From: JACCTU01 sp963809175
Lineage (GTDB): Bacteria; Actinomycetota; Thermoleophilia; Gaiellales; Gaiellaceae
Length of the DNA: 64,000 bases
Assembly: GCA_963809175.1 (NCBI GenBank)
Contig: CAWEIK010000001.1
Coordinates: 1,302,001-1,366,000, forward strand
Direction: 5' to 3'
Positions within the stretch are counted from its first letter, which is position 1, and every line of letters starts with the position of its first letter. This document shows, piece by piece, positions 1 to 8,364 of the stretch. A program made the position numbers and the translations under genes. The notes under the pieces are model-generated. The model made no database searches. It saw only the letters and a program-made list of their open reading frames with translations, and was not told the origin of the DNA.

Positions 1-565
1 CTGGCGCGCATCGTCCACGAGTTGCGCGGGCTGCGGCCGCCGCTGAACCCCGATCCCTACGAGACGCTGGTCACCTCGATCACCGCGCAGCAGGTCTCGC
101 TCCAGTCGGCGTTCGCCGTGCGGAACCGGCTGATCGAGCGGTTCGGCGTGCGCGCCGAGCACGCCTGGGCCTTTCCGACGGAGGAACGGCTCGCGAGCGC
201 GGCGGAGGAGGAGCTGACCGAGGTCGGCTTCTCGCGGCGCAAGGCGGAGTACGTCGTCGGCGTCGCGCGGGCTGAGGTCGACTGGGACGAGCTCGCCACG
301 CTGCCCGACGACGAGCTCAAGGCGCGCATCGTGTCGCTGCGCGGGCTCGGCGAGTGGACCGCCGACTGGTTCATGGCCCGGCACCTGGCCCGGCCGCGCG
401 CGTGGCCGGCCGGAGACCTCGGGCTCGTCAAGGCGCTCGCGGAGTACTACTTCGACGGCGTGCGCCCGTCGATCGCCGAGACGCGCGCGTTCGGCGAGCG
501 CTTCGCGCCCGTTCGAGAACCTGAGCGCGCACTACCTCCTCGCCAGCCTCTACGCGATCCCCTAG
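1..565 (+). CDS. DNA-3-methyladenine glycosylase (AlkA-like), 5' partial, frameshifted
   Basis: C-terminal part of an AlkA-type helix-hairpin-helix base-excision glycosylase that removes alkylated purines. The reading frame is open from base 1, so the N-terminus lies outside the window. SITAQQVS, the HhH segment LRGLGEWTADWF and the following PAGDLGL, whose Asp is the expected catalytic residue, are all visible. Near 507-511 the frame breaks. Removing one C from the CCC restores an ending of APFENLSAHYLLASLYAIP, as expected for the family, with a TAG at 563-565. Read without correction, the frame runs on over the next gene to 642, which is not credible. The next gene starts 9 bases downstream. 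Confidence 0.85.
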
Positions 566-568
566 GTT
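563..568 (+). promoter_or_regulatory. -10 box TAGGTT, leaderless-type
   Basis: TAGGTT lies 6 nt before the ATG at 575 and overlaps the stop codon of the glycosylase gene. It fits the TANNNT-plus-6-to-9 pattern seen throughout the window. No Shine-Dalgarno sequence is present. Confidence 0.45.
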
Positions 569-574
569 TCCACG

Positions 575-1360
575 ATGGAGATCCGCGACGGCACCGCGTA
601 CCTCGGCCGACTGGAAGACGAGTCGCCCGAGGCGCTGCGTGAGCTGGCGCGCCAACTTCGCGACCAGGGTGTGACGCGGCTGGCGGTCGAGGTCGACGAG
701 CGCGAAGAGCAGACGTTCACGCGGCTCGGCTTCGTTCCGGTCGCGCACATCCTCGCCGTCGACCTCGACGTGCTCGAGCGCGACCTCGAGCGGAAGCCGC
801 GCGGGGAGTCGTTCGGCTCGGTCCACGTGCAGACCGACGACCTCCCCACGGTCGAGCGGATCGTGCGCCGCTTCGTGCCGACCCTTGCCGGCAAGTCCAA
901 GGGAACCGTGATCGTGCCGCCGCGGAACGGCTGGATCTCGGTCTACGACGAGCTCTGCGACCGCGACCCCTCGATGCTGCCGCGGCTCGCGCGTGAGCTC
1001 TCGGACGCGGTCGGGGTCGTCGCGATTTCGTTCGCCGTCGAGGAAGGCGCCGTCGCGCGCTACCGGATCTACGACCGCGGCCGGATGCTCGACGAGTACC
1101 TGTCCGTGCCGGAGTACTACGGGCCGCTGCCGCCGGGCGAGGTGGTCTCGCTCGGAGCGAACCCGACGCTCGTCGAACGGCTCACCGGCGCAGACCGGCG
1201 CGCGGTGCGCGCAGCGGCCGTGCTCGGTGCGTCACCCGACGAGCTCCCGCCGCCGGCCGAGACGATCGCGAACCTCGCTGCCGCGATGCGGATCGAGGGC
1301 GCCGACCACGGCTACGCCGGCGCCCGCGAGCTCGACGGCGCGATCGTGATCGACCGCTAG
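575..1360 (+). CDS. conserved hypothetical protein
   Basis: A 261-residue soluble protein with no domain I can name with confidence. The N-terminal segment (residues 20-60) ends RLGFVPVAHILAVDL, which is reminiscent of the last strands of a GNAT acetyltransferase, but no acetyl-CoA loop is visible. The C-terminal half contains YRIYDRGRMLDEYLSVPEYYG. The start ATG has a -10-like TAGGTT 6 nt upstream and no ribosome binding site. It converges on the amidotransferase gene downstream. Function unknown; not obviously secreted. Confidence 0.7.
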   Translation: MEIRDGTAYLGRLEDESPEALRELARQLRDQGVTRLAVEVDEREEQTFTRLGFVPVAHILAVDLDVLERDLERKPRGESFGSVHVQTDDLPTVERIVRRFVPTLAGKSKGTVIVPPRNGWISVYDELCDRDPSMLPRLARELSDAVGVVAISFAVEEGAVARYRIYDRGRMLDEYLSVPEYYGPLPPGEVVSLGANPTLVERLTGADRRAVRAAAVLGASPDELPPPAETIANLAAAMRIEGADHGYAGARELDGAIVIDR

Positions 1361-2068
1361 CGGACGCGGGACTGGGGCCAGCCGCTCTGCCGCCGCGAGG
1401 AACGCGCCGCACAGCTGCGAGCCGAGCGCGTTCCACGCGCCGATCCGCTCGCGCGTGTCGGCGGCGACCCGCTCCACGTCGACGCCCTCGTTGAACCCGT
1501 CGGTCTTGAGCCACGAGCCGATCTGCCCCTCGGTCACCTCGGGGTGGAACTGCACTCCCCAGACGCTCTCGCCGAGCCGGAACGCCTGCGTGCACGAGGC
1601 GCTGCGCGCGAGCTCCACGCCGCCGGTCGGCACGCCGTAGGTGTAGTAGTGCCACTGGAACGCGTCGAAGCGCTCGGGGAGCGCGCCGAAGACGGGATCC
1701 TCGCGCGCGGCCTCGCTCAGCTCGACCTCGTACCAGCCGATCTCGGGCTCGGGGGCGCGGTGCACTGGCGCGTGCGCCGCCTTCGCGAGGAGCTGCGCGC
1801 CGAGGCACACACCGAAGGTCGGCACGTGCAGGTCGAGCAGCCGTTGGAGGAAGAAGTTCTCGTCGCGGAGCCAGGGGTGGCTCTCCTGCTCGTCGGCGTG
1901 CATCGCACCGCCGAACACGAGCACCGCGTCGTACGCGTCGACGGGGCGCGGCGGCGGCGTGCGCCACGCGAGCGACCACTCTTCGTGCGTGTGCCCGGCA
2001 TCCTCGACGACGGCCGAGAAGAGCTCGGCGCGCGCGTCGGTGCCGTGGATCACCGACAGAACGTTCAC
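1232..2068 (-). CDS. class I glutamine amidotransferase-like protein
   Basis: Stand-alone GATase1 domain of the GMP-synthase-like type. The nucleophile elbow FGVCLGAQLLAK and the late FHPEVTEGQ carry the Cys and the His-x-Glu of the triad, so it should hydrolyse glutamine or a gamma-glutamyl compound. The start GTG (2066-2068) overlaps the TGA of the DUF72 gene by 4 bases, so the pair is translationally coupled. The open frame runs to 1232, but the last ~40 residues look like antisense of the neighbouring gene. A single extra C in the run at 1374-1377 would instead give an ending LAQSRVR with a stop at 1357, sharing a CTAG with the convergent gene, which is the more likely natural end (236 aa). 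Confidence 0.8.
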   Translation of the reverse strand: MNVLSVIHGTDARAELFSAVVEDAGHTHEEWSLAWRTPPPRPVDAYDAVLVFGGAMHADEQESHPWLRDENFFLQRLLDLHVPTFGVCLGAQLLAKAAHAPVHRAPEPEIGWYEVELSEAAREDPVFGALPERFDAFQWHYYTYGVPTGGVELARSASCTQAFRLGESVWGVQFHPEVTEGQIGSWLKTDGFNEGVDVERVAADTRERIGAWNALGSQLCGAFLAAAERLAPVPRPLAVDHDRAVELAGAGVAVVGALDPHRGSEVRDRLGRRRELVG

Positions 2069-3015
2069 GCGCTCACCGTCGCCGGCAGCGTGACGGGAAC
2101 GCCTTCCGCCTCGAGCAGCTTGCGCAGCGCCAGCGCGTTCGCGGCGCCCTGCGGGATCATCTGACCCTCGGGCCCCTCGTTCCACTTGTTCGTGTTCATG
2201 AGCGCGTACGCCCGCTCGGCCTCGCCGGCGAGCTCGCGCAGCGGCCCGACCCACTCGCGGAGCTCGTCCTCCGAGTAGAGGTGGTCGAAGCGCTCCTGCG
2301 CACCGCCGCCGCGCTTGTTCCACGTGCCCGCGTTCCGGCCGTGGAACCGCACGTACAGCGTGGGGGAGGTGAGCGCGTAGACGGTCTGCGCGATGTTCTT
2401 GGCGCCGGGGATGCGCGGCGAGTCGACGATCACGTGCGTCGCTCCGAGCTGCTCGAGGAACTTGAGCGTCTCGTCGCGATGCTCGTCGTCGAGCCAGCTC
2501 GCGTGCCGGAACTCGACCATCAGCTCGTCGCCCGCGAGCTGCTCCTTCGCCCACTCGAGGTACTCGAACGAGCTCGGCTTCGAGACGATGTACGGCGGCA
2601 GCTGGAAGAGGATCCCGCCGAGCTTGCCGGACGCGCGCAGCGGCTCGAGCGCGTCGCGGAACCGGCGGAACACCTCAGCGCGGAACTCGCGCGGCGGTCG
2701 GTCGACGCGGCCACGCTCGTCGAGCGGCGCCGCCTCGCGCAGGTCGGGCGGCAACTGCTCGACCTTGACGGGGTGCCGCGTCATCACGCCGAAGGCCTTC
2801 ACGTGCATCACGAAGCCGTCGGGCGTGCGCTCGGCCCAGCGCGACACCATCGGCTCGTCGGGCAGCCGGTAGTAGGTCGAGTCGACCTCGACCGTGTCGA
2901 AGCGCTCGGCGTAGTAGGGAAGGCGCTCGCCGGGCTTGAGCCCCGGCGGGTACCAGTGCTTGGAGAGCGACTCGTCGGCCCAGCTGCAGGTACCGACACG
3001 GATCGGAGCGCTCAT
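2065..3015 (-). CDS. DUF72 domain protein
   Basis: A 316-residue TIM-barrel-like DUF72 protein. The signature start IRVGTCSWADESLSKHWYP, the central VDSTYYRLP and the late MNTNKWNEGPEGQMIP are all present. The biochemical role of the family is unknown. It is soluble and cytoplasmic. The ATG is preceded 7 nt upstream by TACGAT on the same strand and there is no ribosome binding site. The stop overlaps the GTG of the downstream amidotransferase (GTGA), making a two-gene operon. Confidence 0.9.
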   Translation of the reverse strand: MSAPIRVGTCSWADESLSKHWYPPGLKPGERLPYYAERFDTVEVDSTYYRLPDEPMVSRWAERTPDGFVMHVKAFGVMTRHPVKVEQLPPDLREAAPLDERGRVDRPPREFRAEVFRRFRDALEPLRASGKLGGILFQLPPYIVSKPSSFEYLEWAKEQLAGDELMVEFRHASWLDDEHRDETLKFLEQLGATHVIVDSPRIPGAKNIAQTVYALTSPTLYVRFHGRNAGTWNKRGGGAQERFDHLYSEDELREWVGPLRELAGEAERAYALMNTNKWNEGPEGQMIPQGAANALALRKLLEAEGVPVTLPATVSA

Positions 3016-3022
3016 GCCCTCA

Positions 3023-3028
3023 ATCGTA
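3023..3028 (-). promoter_or_regulatory. -10 box TACGAT, leaderless-type (DUF72)
   Basis: On the minus strand TACGAT is separated from the DUF72 ATG by 7 nt, so transcription should begin at or next to the start codon. Confidence 0.5.
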
Positions 3029-3068
3029 GTGGGCGGGGCCGGCTCGGCCCCGCCCACGTTCGACTCCT

Positions 3069-4106
3069 CTACGAACGGACGCGTGCGACGATCGACCGCG
3101 TCGCGGTGAAGAACTGCGACGTGTCGCTGACGCACGGGACCGGCGCGAACGGCGACGTCGTGGTGCACGCCCCCGTCCTGGCCGGGACCGCTGCCGTCGC
3201 ACGGACCGCGACGCGCGAGCCCCTCGCGATCCTGACGGTCTTCCGGAACGTTCCGGAAGCGTTCGTGCGAACGCTGTAGTTCCTCGTGCCGATCCGCACC
3301 GTCACCGTCCGGGCGCCGATTCCCTGGCCGGCCTCGGTGAGGCGTCCCGTGACGGTCACGACCCGCTTCCTCGAGGTCGCGGACAGCGAGATCGCTCCGG
3401 CGAGCATCGCCGTGCCCTGCGCGGACACGGTGCCTGCCACGTTCGGGAAGCCCGGGCCGTTCGGCCACGGCGTCGTCACGGCGTGCCAGCGGTACGTGCC
3501 GCCGGACGTCGGTGCCCTGAGCACGTTGTTCATGTTGATCTGAGCCTGGATCAGCTTCGCGCCGAAGGTCGCGCCACCCGCGGCCACCGGGATGTGCGGC
3601 GACGGCAGGCAGACCTGCATCACGTACGACGCGACGGAGGCGAGCGCGGCGGGCGCCGGGTCGATGACCATCGGGACGCGGAGCTCCTGGCCCGCGGCCT
3701 GGAGGACGAGCACCCAGTACGCGGCGTGGGTCGCGGTGCCCGTGCAGGGCCCGACCTGTGCGGCAACCGTCGCCTGGTCGGTCGCGACCAGGGTGCCGGT
3801 CAGCGGCAGCACCGCGCCGGCGATCGGCTCACGAACCTGGACCTGCGCGGCAACGGTGCCGAGCTGGGTCCCGGGCGCCTGCCCGAGGGTGGCCGTGTAC
3901 CCCGCCGGGACGTAGAACGACGCCTTGAAGAGTGCGTCGTCGTCCCTCGGCACGGTCAGGCGGAACGAGGTCGCGGACGAGCCCGCGGTCGGCGGTGTTT
4001 GGCCGATGGCGAGCGTCGGTGTGAACGCCGCGAAGGCGGTTCCGGCGAAGACGAGCGTCACAAGGCTCGCCGCGCCGACTATCAGCATGCGGAACTTGCG
4101 TGTCAT
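3069..4106 (-). CDS. secreted protein with C-terminal Ig-like region
   Basis: A 345-residue exported protein of unknown function. A signal peptide is plain (MTRKFRMLIV, a hydrophobic core, then GTAFAA, cleavage near residue 27). Residues 30-220 form an unrecognised domain with Cys in GPCTGT and QVCLPSP. Residues 245-300 look like a bacterial Ig/surface-adhesion repeat (VVTVTGRLTEAGQGI, then ARTVTVRIGTRNYSV). Two more Cys lie near the C-terminus, so two disulfides are possible. The start is supported by AAAAAAGGAG ending 4 nt before the ATG, in contrast to the leaderless genes nearby. It has its own transcription unit. Confidence 0.75.
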   Translation of the reverse strand: MTRKFRMLIVGAASLVTLVFAGTAFAAFTPTLAIGQTPPTAGSSATSFRLTVPRDDDALFKASFYVPAGYTATLGQAPGTQLGTVAAQVQVREPIAGAVLPLTGTLVATDQATVAAQVGPCTGTATHAAYWVLVLQAAGQELRVPMVIDPAPAALASVASYVMQVCLPSPHIPVAAGGATFGAKLIQAQINMNNVLRAPTSGGTYRWHAVTTPWPNGPGFPNVAGTVSAQGTAMLAGAISLSATSRKRVVTVTGRLTEAGQGIGARTVTVRIGTRNYSVRTNASGTFRKTVRIARGSRVAVRATAAVPARTGACTTTSPFAPVPCVSDTSQFFTATRSIVARVRS

Positions 4107-4110
4107 CCCA

Positions 4111-4120
4111 CTCCTTTTTT
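4111..4120 (-). promoter_or_regulatory. ribosome binding site AAAAAAGGAG
   Basis: A-rich Shine-Dalgarno sequence 4 nt before the ATG at 4106 (minus). It fixes the start of the secreted protein. Confidence 0.6.
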
Positions 4121-4200
4121 CTCTTCCAGCCCCTCGGAAGGCTGCGACTGATGTCTTAGACGTTCCTGATACCCAGGAGTTGCCTGCGAATCACGCGGCA

Positions 4201-5409
4201 TTAGCCGGCCGCGGCGACGATCCCGCCGAACTGGCGCCAGTAACCGTTGCGATAGCGCAGGAAGCGGACGTTCGAGATCGGAAAGTAATCATTTGGTGAG
4301 GTCTTGACCTTGATCCCCTTGACCATGAACGGGACCTGGTGGTCGAGGTGCGTCGCCGCCCGGAGGAGGCTCTCCCGGGTCGGGTTTCGGCCGGCCGCCT
4401 TCAGGGTCTGCACCATCGAATAGGCGACGGCCATCCCGTAGAGGTGGACGACCTCGTCCACGTTCCGGCCGGGCGCGAACCGGCGCATGATCGTCTTGTA
4501 GAGCTTGATCGCGGGGTCCTTCGCGTTCGCCGGGTTCGACGAGTCCTTCATCCACTGGACGGTGATCGCGTTGTCGCCCGCCCGGTTCCCGGTCGTGGCC
4601 TGGACGATCTTCATCACGGACGGGTCGACGGAGACCGAGGTGACGTACGTCAGGGGCTTCCAGCCGAACCGGTTCGCCGCGACGAAGCCGCCGATCGTCT
4701 GCTTGGGCAGCGTGAAGAGCATGAGCACGCTCGCGCCCGAGCGCCTGAGCTGCGAGATCTGCGACGAGAGGTCGGTGTCGGTGACCTCGTACGTCTGCTG
4801 CCCGACGATCTTCGCCTTCGTCCCGATCCCCGCTTTGAGGCCGGCGAGCAGCTCGCGCCCGTAGTCGCTCGCCTCGGAGAGAACCGCGACCTTCGCGTTC
4901 TTCCTCGTCGCGGTGAGGTGCTTGCCGTACAGGCGTCCTTCCGCGAAGAAGCTCGGGAGGTAGCCCATCGACCACTTGTACTTCCGGTACTCGCGGCCGA
5001 TCGCCCGCACGCCCGTGCCGCCGTAGAGCAGCGGCACCTTCAGCGCGTTCAGGAAAGGCCGCACCGCGAGGTTCTGCTCGGTGCCGACGACGTTGAACAT
5101 CGCGAAGACGCCGTCCTGCTGCACGAGCTTCCGCGCGTTCTGCACCGTCCGCGACGGGTCGTAGCCGTCGTCGAGGTAGCGGTACTCGATCTTGCGACGA
5201 TTCACTCCGCCCTGCGAGTTCACGTAGTCGAAGTACGCCTTCGCACCGATCATCGTCCCGGCGTACGCGACCTCGGGACCGCTCAACGGGCCCGATCCTC
5301 CGAGCACGATCGTCGACGCGGTGACCCCAGGCGTCGCCGAGGGCCGTGCGTAGGCGCCGGGAATCGCGACGAGCGTCGCGACGAGAGCGACGAGTGCGAC
5401 GCGGCTCAT
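4201..5409 (-). CDS. branched-chain amino-acid-type ABC substrate-binding protein
   Basis: A 402-residue LivK/periplasmic-binding-fold type I protein with a cleavable signal peptide (MSRVALVALVATLVAI, then PGAYA). The mature protein opens with TIVLGGSGPLSG and continues YFDYVNSQGGVNRRKIEY, typical of the leucine-binding family. No lipobox Cys is seen, so membrane attachment is unclear. No LivH/M/G/F permease or ATPase genes lie nearby. Its ATG overlaps the stop of the upstream secreted hydrolase by 4 bases (ATGA). The pair may act together, with a hydrolase releasing a ligand that this protein binds; that is inference. Confidence 0.85.
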   Translation of the reverse strand: MSRVALVALVATLVAIPGAYARPSATPGVTASTIVLGGSGPLSGPEVAYAGTMIGAKAYFDYVNSQGGVNRRKIEYRYLDDGYDPSRTVQNARKLVQQDGVFAMFNVVGTEQNLAVRPFLNALKVPLLYGGTGVRAIGREYRKYKWSMGYLPSFFAEGRLYGKHLTATRKNAKVAVLSEASDYGRELLAGLKAGIGTKAKIVGQQTYEVTDTDLSSQISQLRRSGASVLMLFTLPKQTIGGFVAANRFGWKPLTYVTSVSVDPSVMKIVQATTGNRAGDNAITVQWMKDSSNPANAKDPAIKLYKTIMRRFAPGRNVDEVVHLYGMAVAYSMVQTLKAAGRNPTRESLLRAATHLDHQVPFMVKGIKVKTSPNDYFPISNVRFLRYRNGYWRQFGGIVAAAG

Positions 5410-6821
5410 CGCGAGACGGGAGTTCGCAGCGCGGGAATCGTCATCGTCACGTTCCGAATGGTGATCCTCGCACGCTGCGGCACCGGCACCAAGTAGAGAA
5501 GGTTGCCCGCGTTCTGTGCCGTCGAGGTCCCGGCCAGGGTGAGCTCGAGCCGAGAGCCGGCGGGGATCCGCGTCGCCTGTGAGATCAGGCGGATCGTGAA
5601 GTTCTTCGGCTTGGCGGTCAGGCTCGTCGGCGCGCCGCCCTCGCTGACGACGATCTCCTGGCCGCTCGGCGTGCGGGCGACGAGGACGGCGACGAGGTGC
5701 GACCAGCCGCTCGACGACGATGCGCGCACCTGCACGGTCGGCGCGCCGAACGTCTCGAGGACACGCGGTGTCCGCACGCGACGCACGACCTTGCCCGAGG
5801 CGCCGATCGTCGCGTTCCCGCGCAGGAGGTGCACGTGCCGCACCGTCGGGGGCAGGCCCGCGTAGCTCTGGACGCTCGTGCCGCGTTCGTTCGCGAGCTC
5901 GACCGCCGGTTGGCTCGGTATGCCGGTCGCGCCCGCAACGTGCACGTCGAACCACTGGAGCGCCCGTTGCATCAGGAGCTCGAAGTCTGCTCCCGGAAAG
6001 ATCGAAGGCGCGTGGCCGAACGCGCCGATGTAGAGAGCCTTCGGGCCCGAGTGCTGCTGCCAGCCGACGATCCCCTGCTCGAGGCCGAACGCGAAGTCGC
6101 GGCGTCCCTGGAAGAACAGCGTGGGCGGATAGCCGCGCGACAACAGCTCGCGCGAGGAACGCTGAGTCGAGAACGCGCGGAGCGCCGGCACGTCGCGCTT
6201 CGCGACAGCGTCCTGGACCGCGAGGAGCTCGGGTGCCAGCCGGTCACGCGGCACGGCGCCGAGGAACTGGAAGATCGCGCCGGACTTCGGCAGGCCCTGC
6301 GGGACGAGCGCCTCGTAGAGGTCGGTCCACGTCTCGACGACCTCGAGCGCCTTGAACGGCGTCCCTTCGCCTGCCGCTCGGAGTGCAGCGCCGCCGCCGA
6401 GCGAGATGCCCCAGGCGCCGACCTTGTCGCCGTCGAGCGGCGCGTTCGCCGGCAGCCACGACTCGCGCAGGCGCGCGAGATCCAGGAGCTCCCTGGCGCC
6501 GACCGCCGTGAAGAGCCCACCGGACTCGCCGTGGCCGCGGAAGTCGGAGGTGAGCGCGATGTAGCCGCGCTGCGCGAAGATCCTCGCGATCGGGTCGAGC
6601 GCCTTCCGGTTGCTCCCGATGCCGTGGAAGAGCATCACGGCCGGGAACCGTCCCGGGTGCGGCGCGTGCTCGAACGGGACGTAGAGCGTCGTCGCGATCC
6701 CGACCCCGTCGTCCATCGTCACCACCTGGTCGGTCTTCGTGAAGAGCCCCGCGGGGTGGCTGGCCAGGGCGGCCGGAGCCAGAACGAGCGCCGCGAACAC
6801 GGCCGCCAGCAGCGCCTTCAT
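5406..6821 (-). CDS. secreted alpha/beta hydrolase, CocE / X-Pro dipeptidyl-peptidase type
   Basis: A 471-residue exported hydrolase. Signal peptide MKALLAAVFAALVLAPAALA. The catalytic domain (about 30-320) shows LFHGIGSNRK, the nucleophile elbow WGISLGGGAAL (Ser), FQGRRDFAFG (likely Asp) and GAFGHAPS (His). Residues 330-470 form the jelly-roll domain typical of the CocE/NonD family, with VVSEGGAPTSL and ITIRNVTMTIP. The substrate could be an ester or a peptide. It is coupled to the downstream binding-protein gene by an ATGA overlap. It diverges from murI, with only 32 bp between start codons. Confidence 0.85.
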   Translation of the reverse strand: MKALLAAVFAALVLAPAALASHPAGLFTKTDQVVTMDDGVGIATTLYVPFEHAPHPGRFPAVMLFHGIGSNRKALDPIARIFAQRGYIALTSDFRGHGESGGLFTAVGARELLDLARLRESWLPANAPLDGDKVGAWGISLGGGAALRAAGEGTPFKALEVVETWTDLYEALVPQGLPKSGAIFQFLGAVPRDRLAPELLAVQDAVAKRDVPALRAFSTQRSSRELLSRGYPPTLFFQGRRDFAFGLEQGIVGWQQHSGPKALYIGAFGHAPSIFPGADFELLMQRALQWFDVHVAGATGIPSQPAVELANERGTSVQSYAGLPPTVRHVHLLRGNATIGASGKVVRRVRTPRVLETFGAPTVQVRASSSSGWSHLVAVLVARTPSGQEIVVSEGGAPTSLTAKPKNFTIRLISQATRIPAGSRLELTLAGTSTAQNAGNLLYLVPVPQRARITIRNVTMTIPALRTPVSR

Positions 6822-6827
6822 CGGCGC

Positions 6828-6833
6828 AGCGTA
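6828..6833 (-). promoter_or_regulatory. -10 box TACGCT, leaderless-type (CocE hydrolase)
   Basis: TACGCT on the minus strand, 6 nt before the ATG at 6821. It faces the murI -10 box at 6842-6847, so two promoters share a 32-bp spacer. Confidence 0.5.
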
Positions 6834-6841
6834 GCCGCTCG

Positions 6842-6847
6842 TAGAAT
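6842..6847 (+). promoter_or_regulatory. -10 box TAGAAT, leaderless-type (murI)
   Basis: TAGAAT is 6 nt before the murI ATG; one of the clearest examples of the pattern. Confidence 0.55.
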
Positions 6848-6853
6848 CGGCGC

Positions 6854-7672
6854 ATGGATTCCCGGCCGATCGGCGTCTTCGACTCGGGCATGGGCGGGCT
6901 GACCGTCCTCCACGAGTGCCTCGTGACGATGCCGCACGAGGACTTCGTCTACCTCGGTGACGGCGCCCGCCTGCCGTACGGCCCGCGGCCACTCGAAGAC
7001 ATCCGCCGCTTTGCGCTCGAGATCGGGTCGTACCTCGAGGCCCAGGGCGTGAAGATGGTGCTCGTCGCCTGCAACGCAGCGACCTCGGCCGGGCTGGCCG
7101 ACCTGCAGGAGACGCTGACCGTTCCCGTCGTCGGCGTGATCACGCCCGAGGCGCACGCGGCCGTCCAGGCGACGCGCAACCGCCGCATCGGCCTGCTCGC
7201 AACGGAAGCGACCGTGCGCGCCGGCCGCTACGACGAGTTGATCCACGCGCTCGACGCCGGCGCGGCGCTGATCCCCGTCGCGTGCCCGCGGCTCGTGCCG
7301 CTGATCGAGGGTGACGATCCCTTCGGCGAGGAGACCGCGGACGCCGTGCGCGAGTACGCGGCGCCCCTCAAGGAGGAAGGCGTCGACACGGTGATCCTCG
7401 GCTGCACGCACTACCCGATCATCCGCCCGATCCTCCAGCGCGTCTTCGGTCGTGACGTGACGCTGATCTTCTCTGCCGACGAGACCGCGCGCGAAGTCGC
7501 CGAGACGCTCGCGCGCAAGCACGTCGAGAACGACCCGACGCGCGAAGGCGGCTATCGCTTCATCACGACCGGCGATCCGGAGGTCTTCCGCGAGACCGGC
7601 GCGCGGTTCCTGCAACTGCCGATCCGCGAGGTCGAGCACGTCGAGCTGCTCGAGCTGGAGCGCGTCGCATGA
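6854..7672 (+). CDS. murI: glutamate racemase
   Basis: Converts L-glutamate to D-glutamate for peptidoglycan. At 272 aa it is full length. The N-terminal FDSGMGGLTV loop, the first catalytic Cys in VACNAATS (about residue 74) and the second in GCTHYP (about 185) are present. First gene of a unit murI-rph-mgtC-rdgB; its stop overlaps the rph ATG by 4 bases. The transcript is probably leaderless. Confidence 0.97.
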   Translation: MDSRPIGVFDSGMGGLTVLHECLVTMPHEDFVYLGDGARLPYGPRPLEDIRRFALEIGSYLEAQGVKMVLVACNAATSAGLADLQETLTVPVVGVITPEAHAAVQATRNRRIGLLATEATVRAGRYDELIHALDAGAALIPVACPRLVPLIEGDDPFGEETADAVREYAAPLKEEGVDTVILGCTHYPIIRPILQRVFGRDVTLIFSADETAREVAETLARKHVENDPTREGGYRFITTGDPEVFRETGARFLQLPIREVEHVELLELERVA

Positions 7673-8364
7673 GAGAGGGCCGTCGCACGGACGAGCTCCG
7701 GCCGCTGACGGTCGAGCTCGACTACCTCGAGCAGCCGCACGGCTCCGTTCTGTGGTCGCAGGGCAAGACGAAGGTGCTCTGCACGGCGATGATCGACGAC
7801 GACATCCCGCGCTGGCTTCGCAACAAGGGCAAGGGTTGGCTGACCGCCGAGTACTCGCTGCTGCCGGCGTCGACCGGAGAACGCGTCGCGCGCGAGGCGT
7901 CGCGCGGGAAGCAGGGCGGCCGCACGGTCGAGATCCAGCGGCTGATCGGCCGCGCGCTCCGAGGCGTCGTCGACTTCGAGGCGCTCGGTGAGCGGACGGT
8001 GTGGCTCGACTGCGACGTGCTGCAGGCCGACGGCGGCACACGCTGCGCGGCGATCTCCGGCGCGTACGTGGCGGCGCGCCGCGCGCTCGACAAGTTCGGT
8101 CTCTCGAAGGCGCTCGTGGGGTCGGTGGCCGCCGTCTCGGTCGGGATCGTCGACGGCGAGCCCCTGCTCGACCTCGAGTACACCGAGGACTCGACCGCCG
8201 AGGCCGACATGAACGTCGTGATGACGGGCGACGGCAAGCTCGTCGAGGTGCAGGCCACCGCCGAGGGCGCACCGTTCACGCGCGAAGAGCTCGACGAGCT
8301 GCTGGACCTCGCGTCGGGAGGGATCGCGAGCATCGCGCGGGCACAGGAGGACGCCTTTGCCTGA
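7669..8364 (+). CDS. rph: ribonuclease PH
   Basis: 3'-to-5' phosphorolytic exoribonuclease that trims tRNA 3' ends. The 231 aa match the family (about 240). Seen are MREGRRTDELRPL, the RNA/phosphate-binding region GWLTAEYSLLPAST, the motif GRTVEIQRLIGRALRG and the later YTEDSTAEADMNVVMT. Overlaps murI (ATGA) and the start of mgtC (8 bases), indicating one polycistronic message. Confidence 0.96.
   Translation: MREGRRTDELRPLTVELDYLEQPHGSVLWSQGKTKVLCTAMIDDDIPRWLRNKGKGWLTAEYSLLPASTGERVAREASRGKQGGRTVEIQRLIGRALRGVVDFEALGERTVWLDCDVLQADGGTRCAAISGAYVAARRALDKFGLSKALVGSVAAVSVGIVDGEPLLDLEYTEDSTAEADMNVVMTGDGKLVEVQATAEGAPFTREELDELLDLASGGIASIARAQEDAFA
8345..8350 (+). promoter_or_regulatory. ribosome binding site AGGAGG
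   Basis: Strong Shine-Dalgarno 6 nt before the TTG at 8357. It lies inside rph and decides the TTG start of the MgtC gene. Confidence 0.6.

Noticed and set aside
3448..3466. A third GGCCGTTCGGCC palindrome
   Set aside because: It is inside the secreted-protein coding region, where the codons for Gly-Asn-Pro-Trp explain it, and the flanks do not match the intergenic copies.
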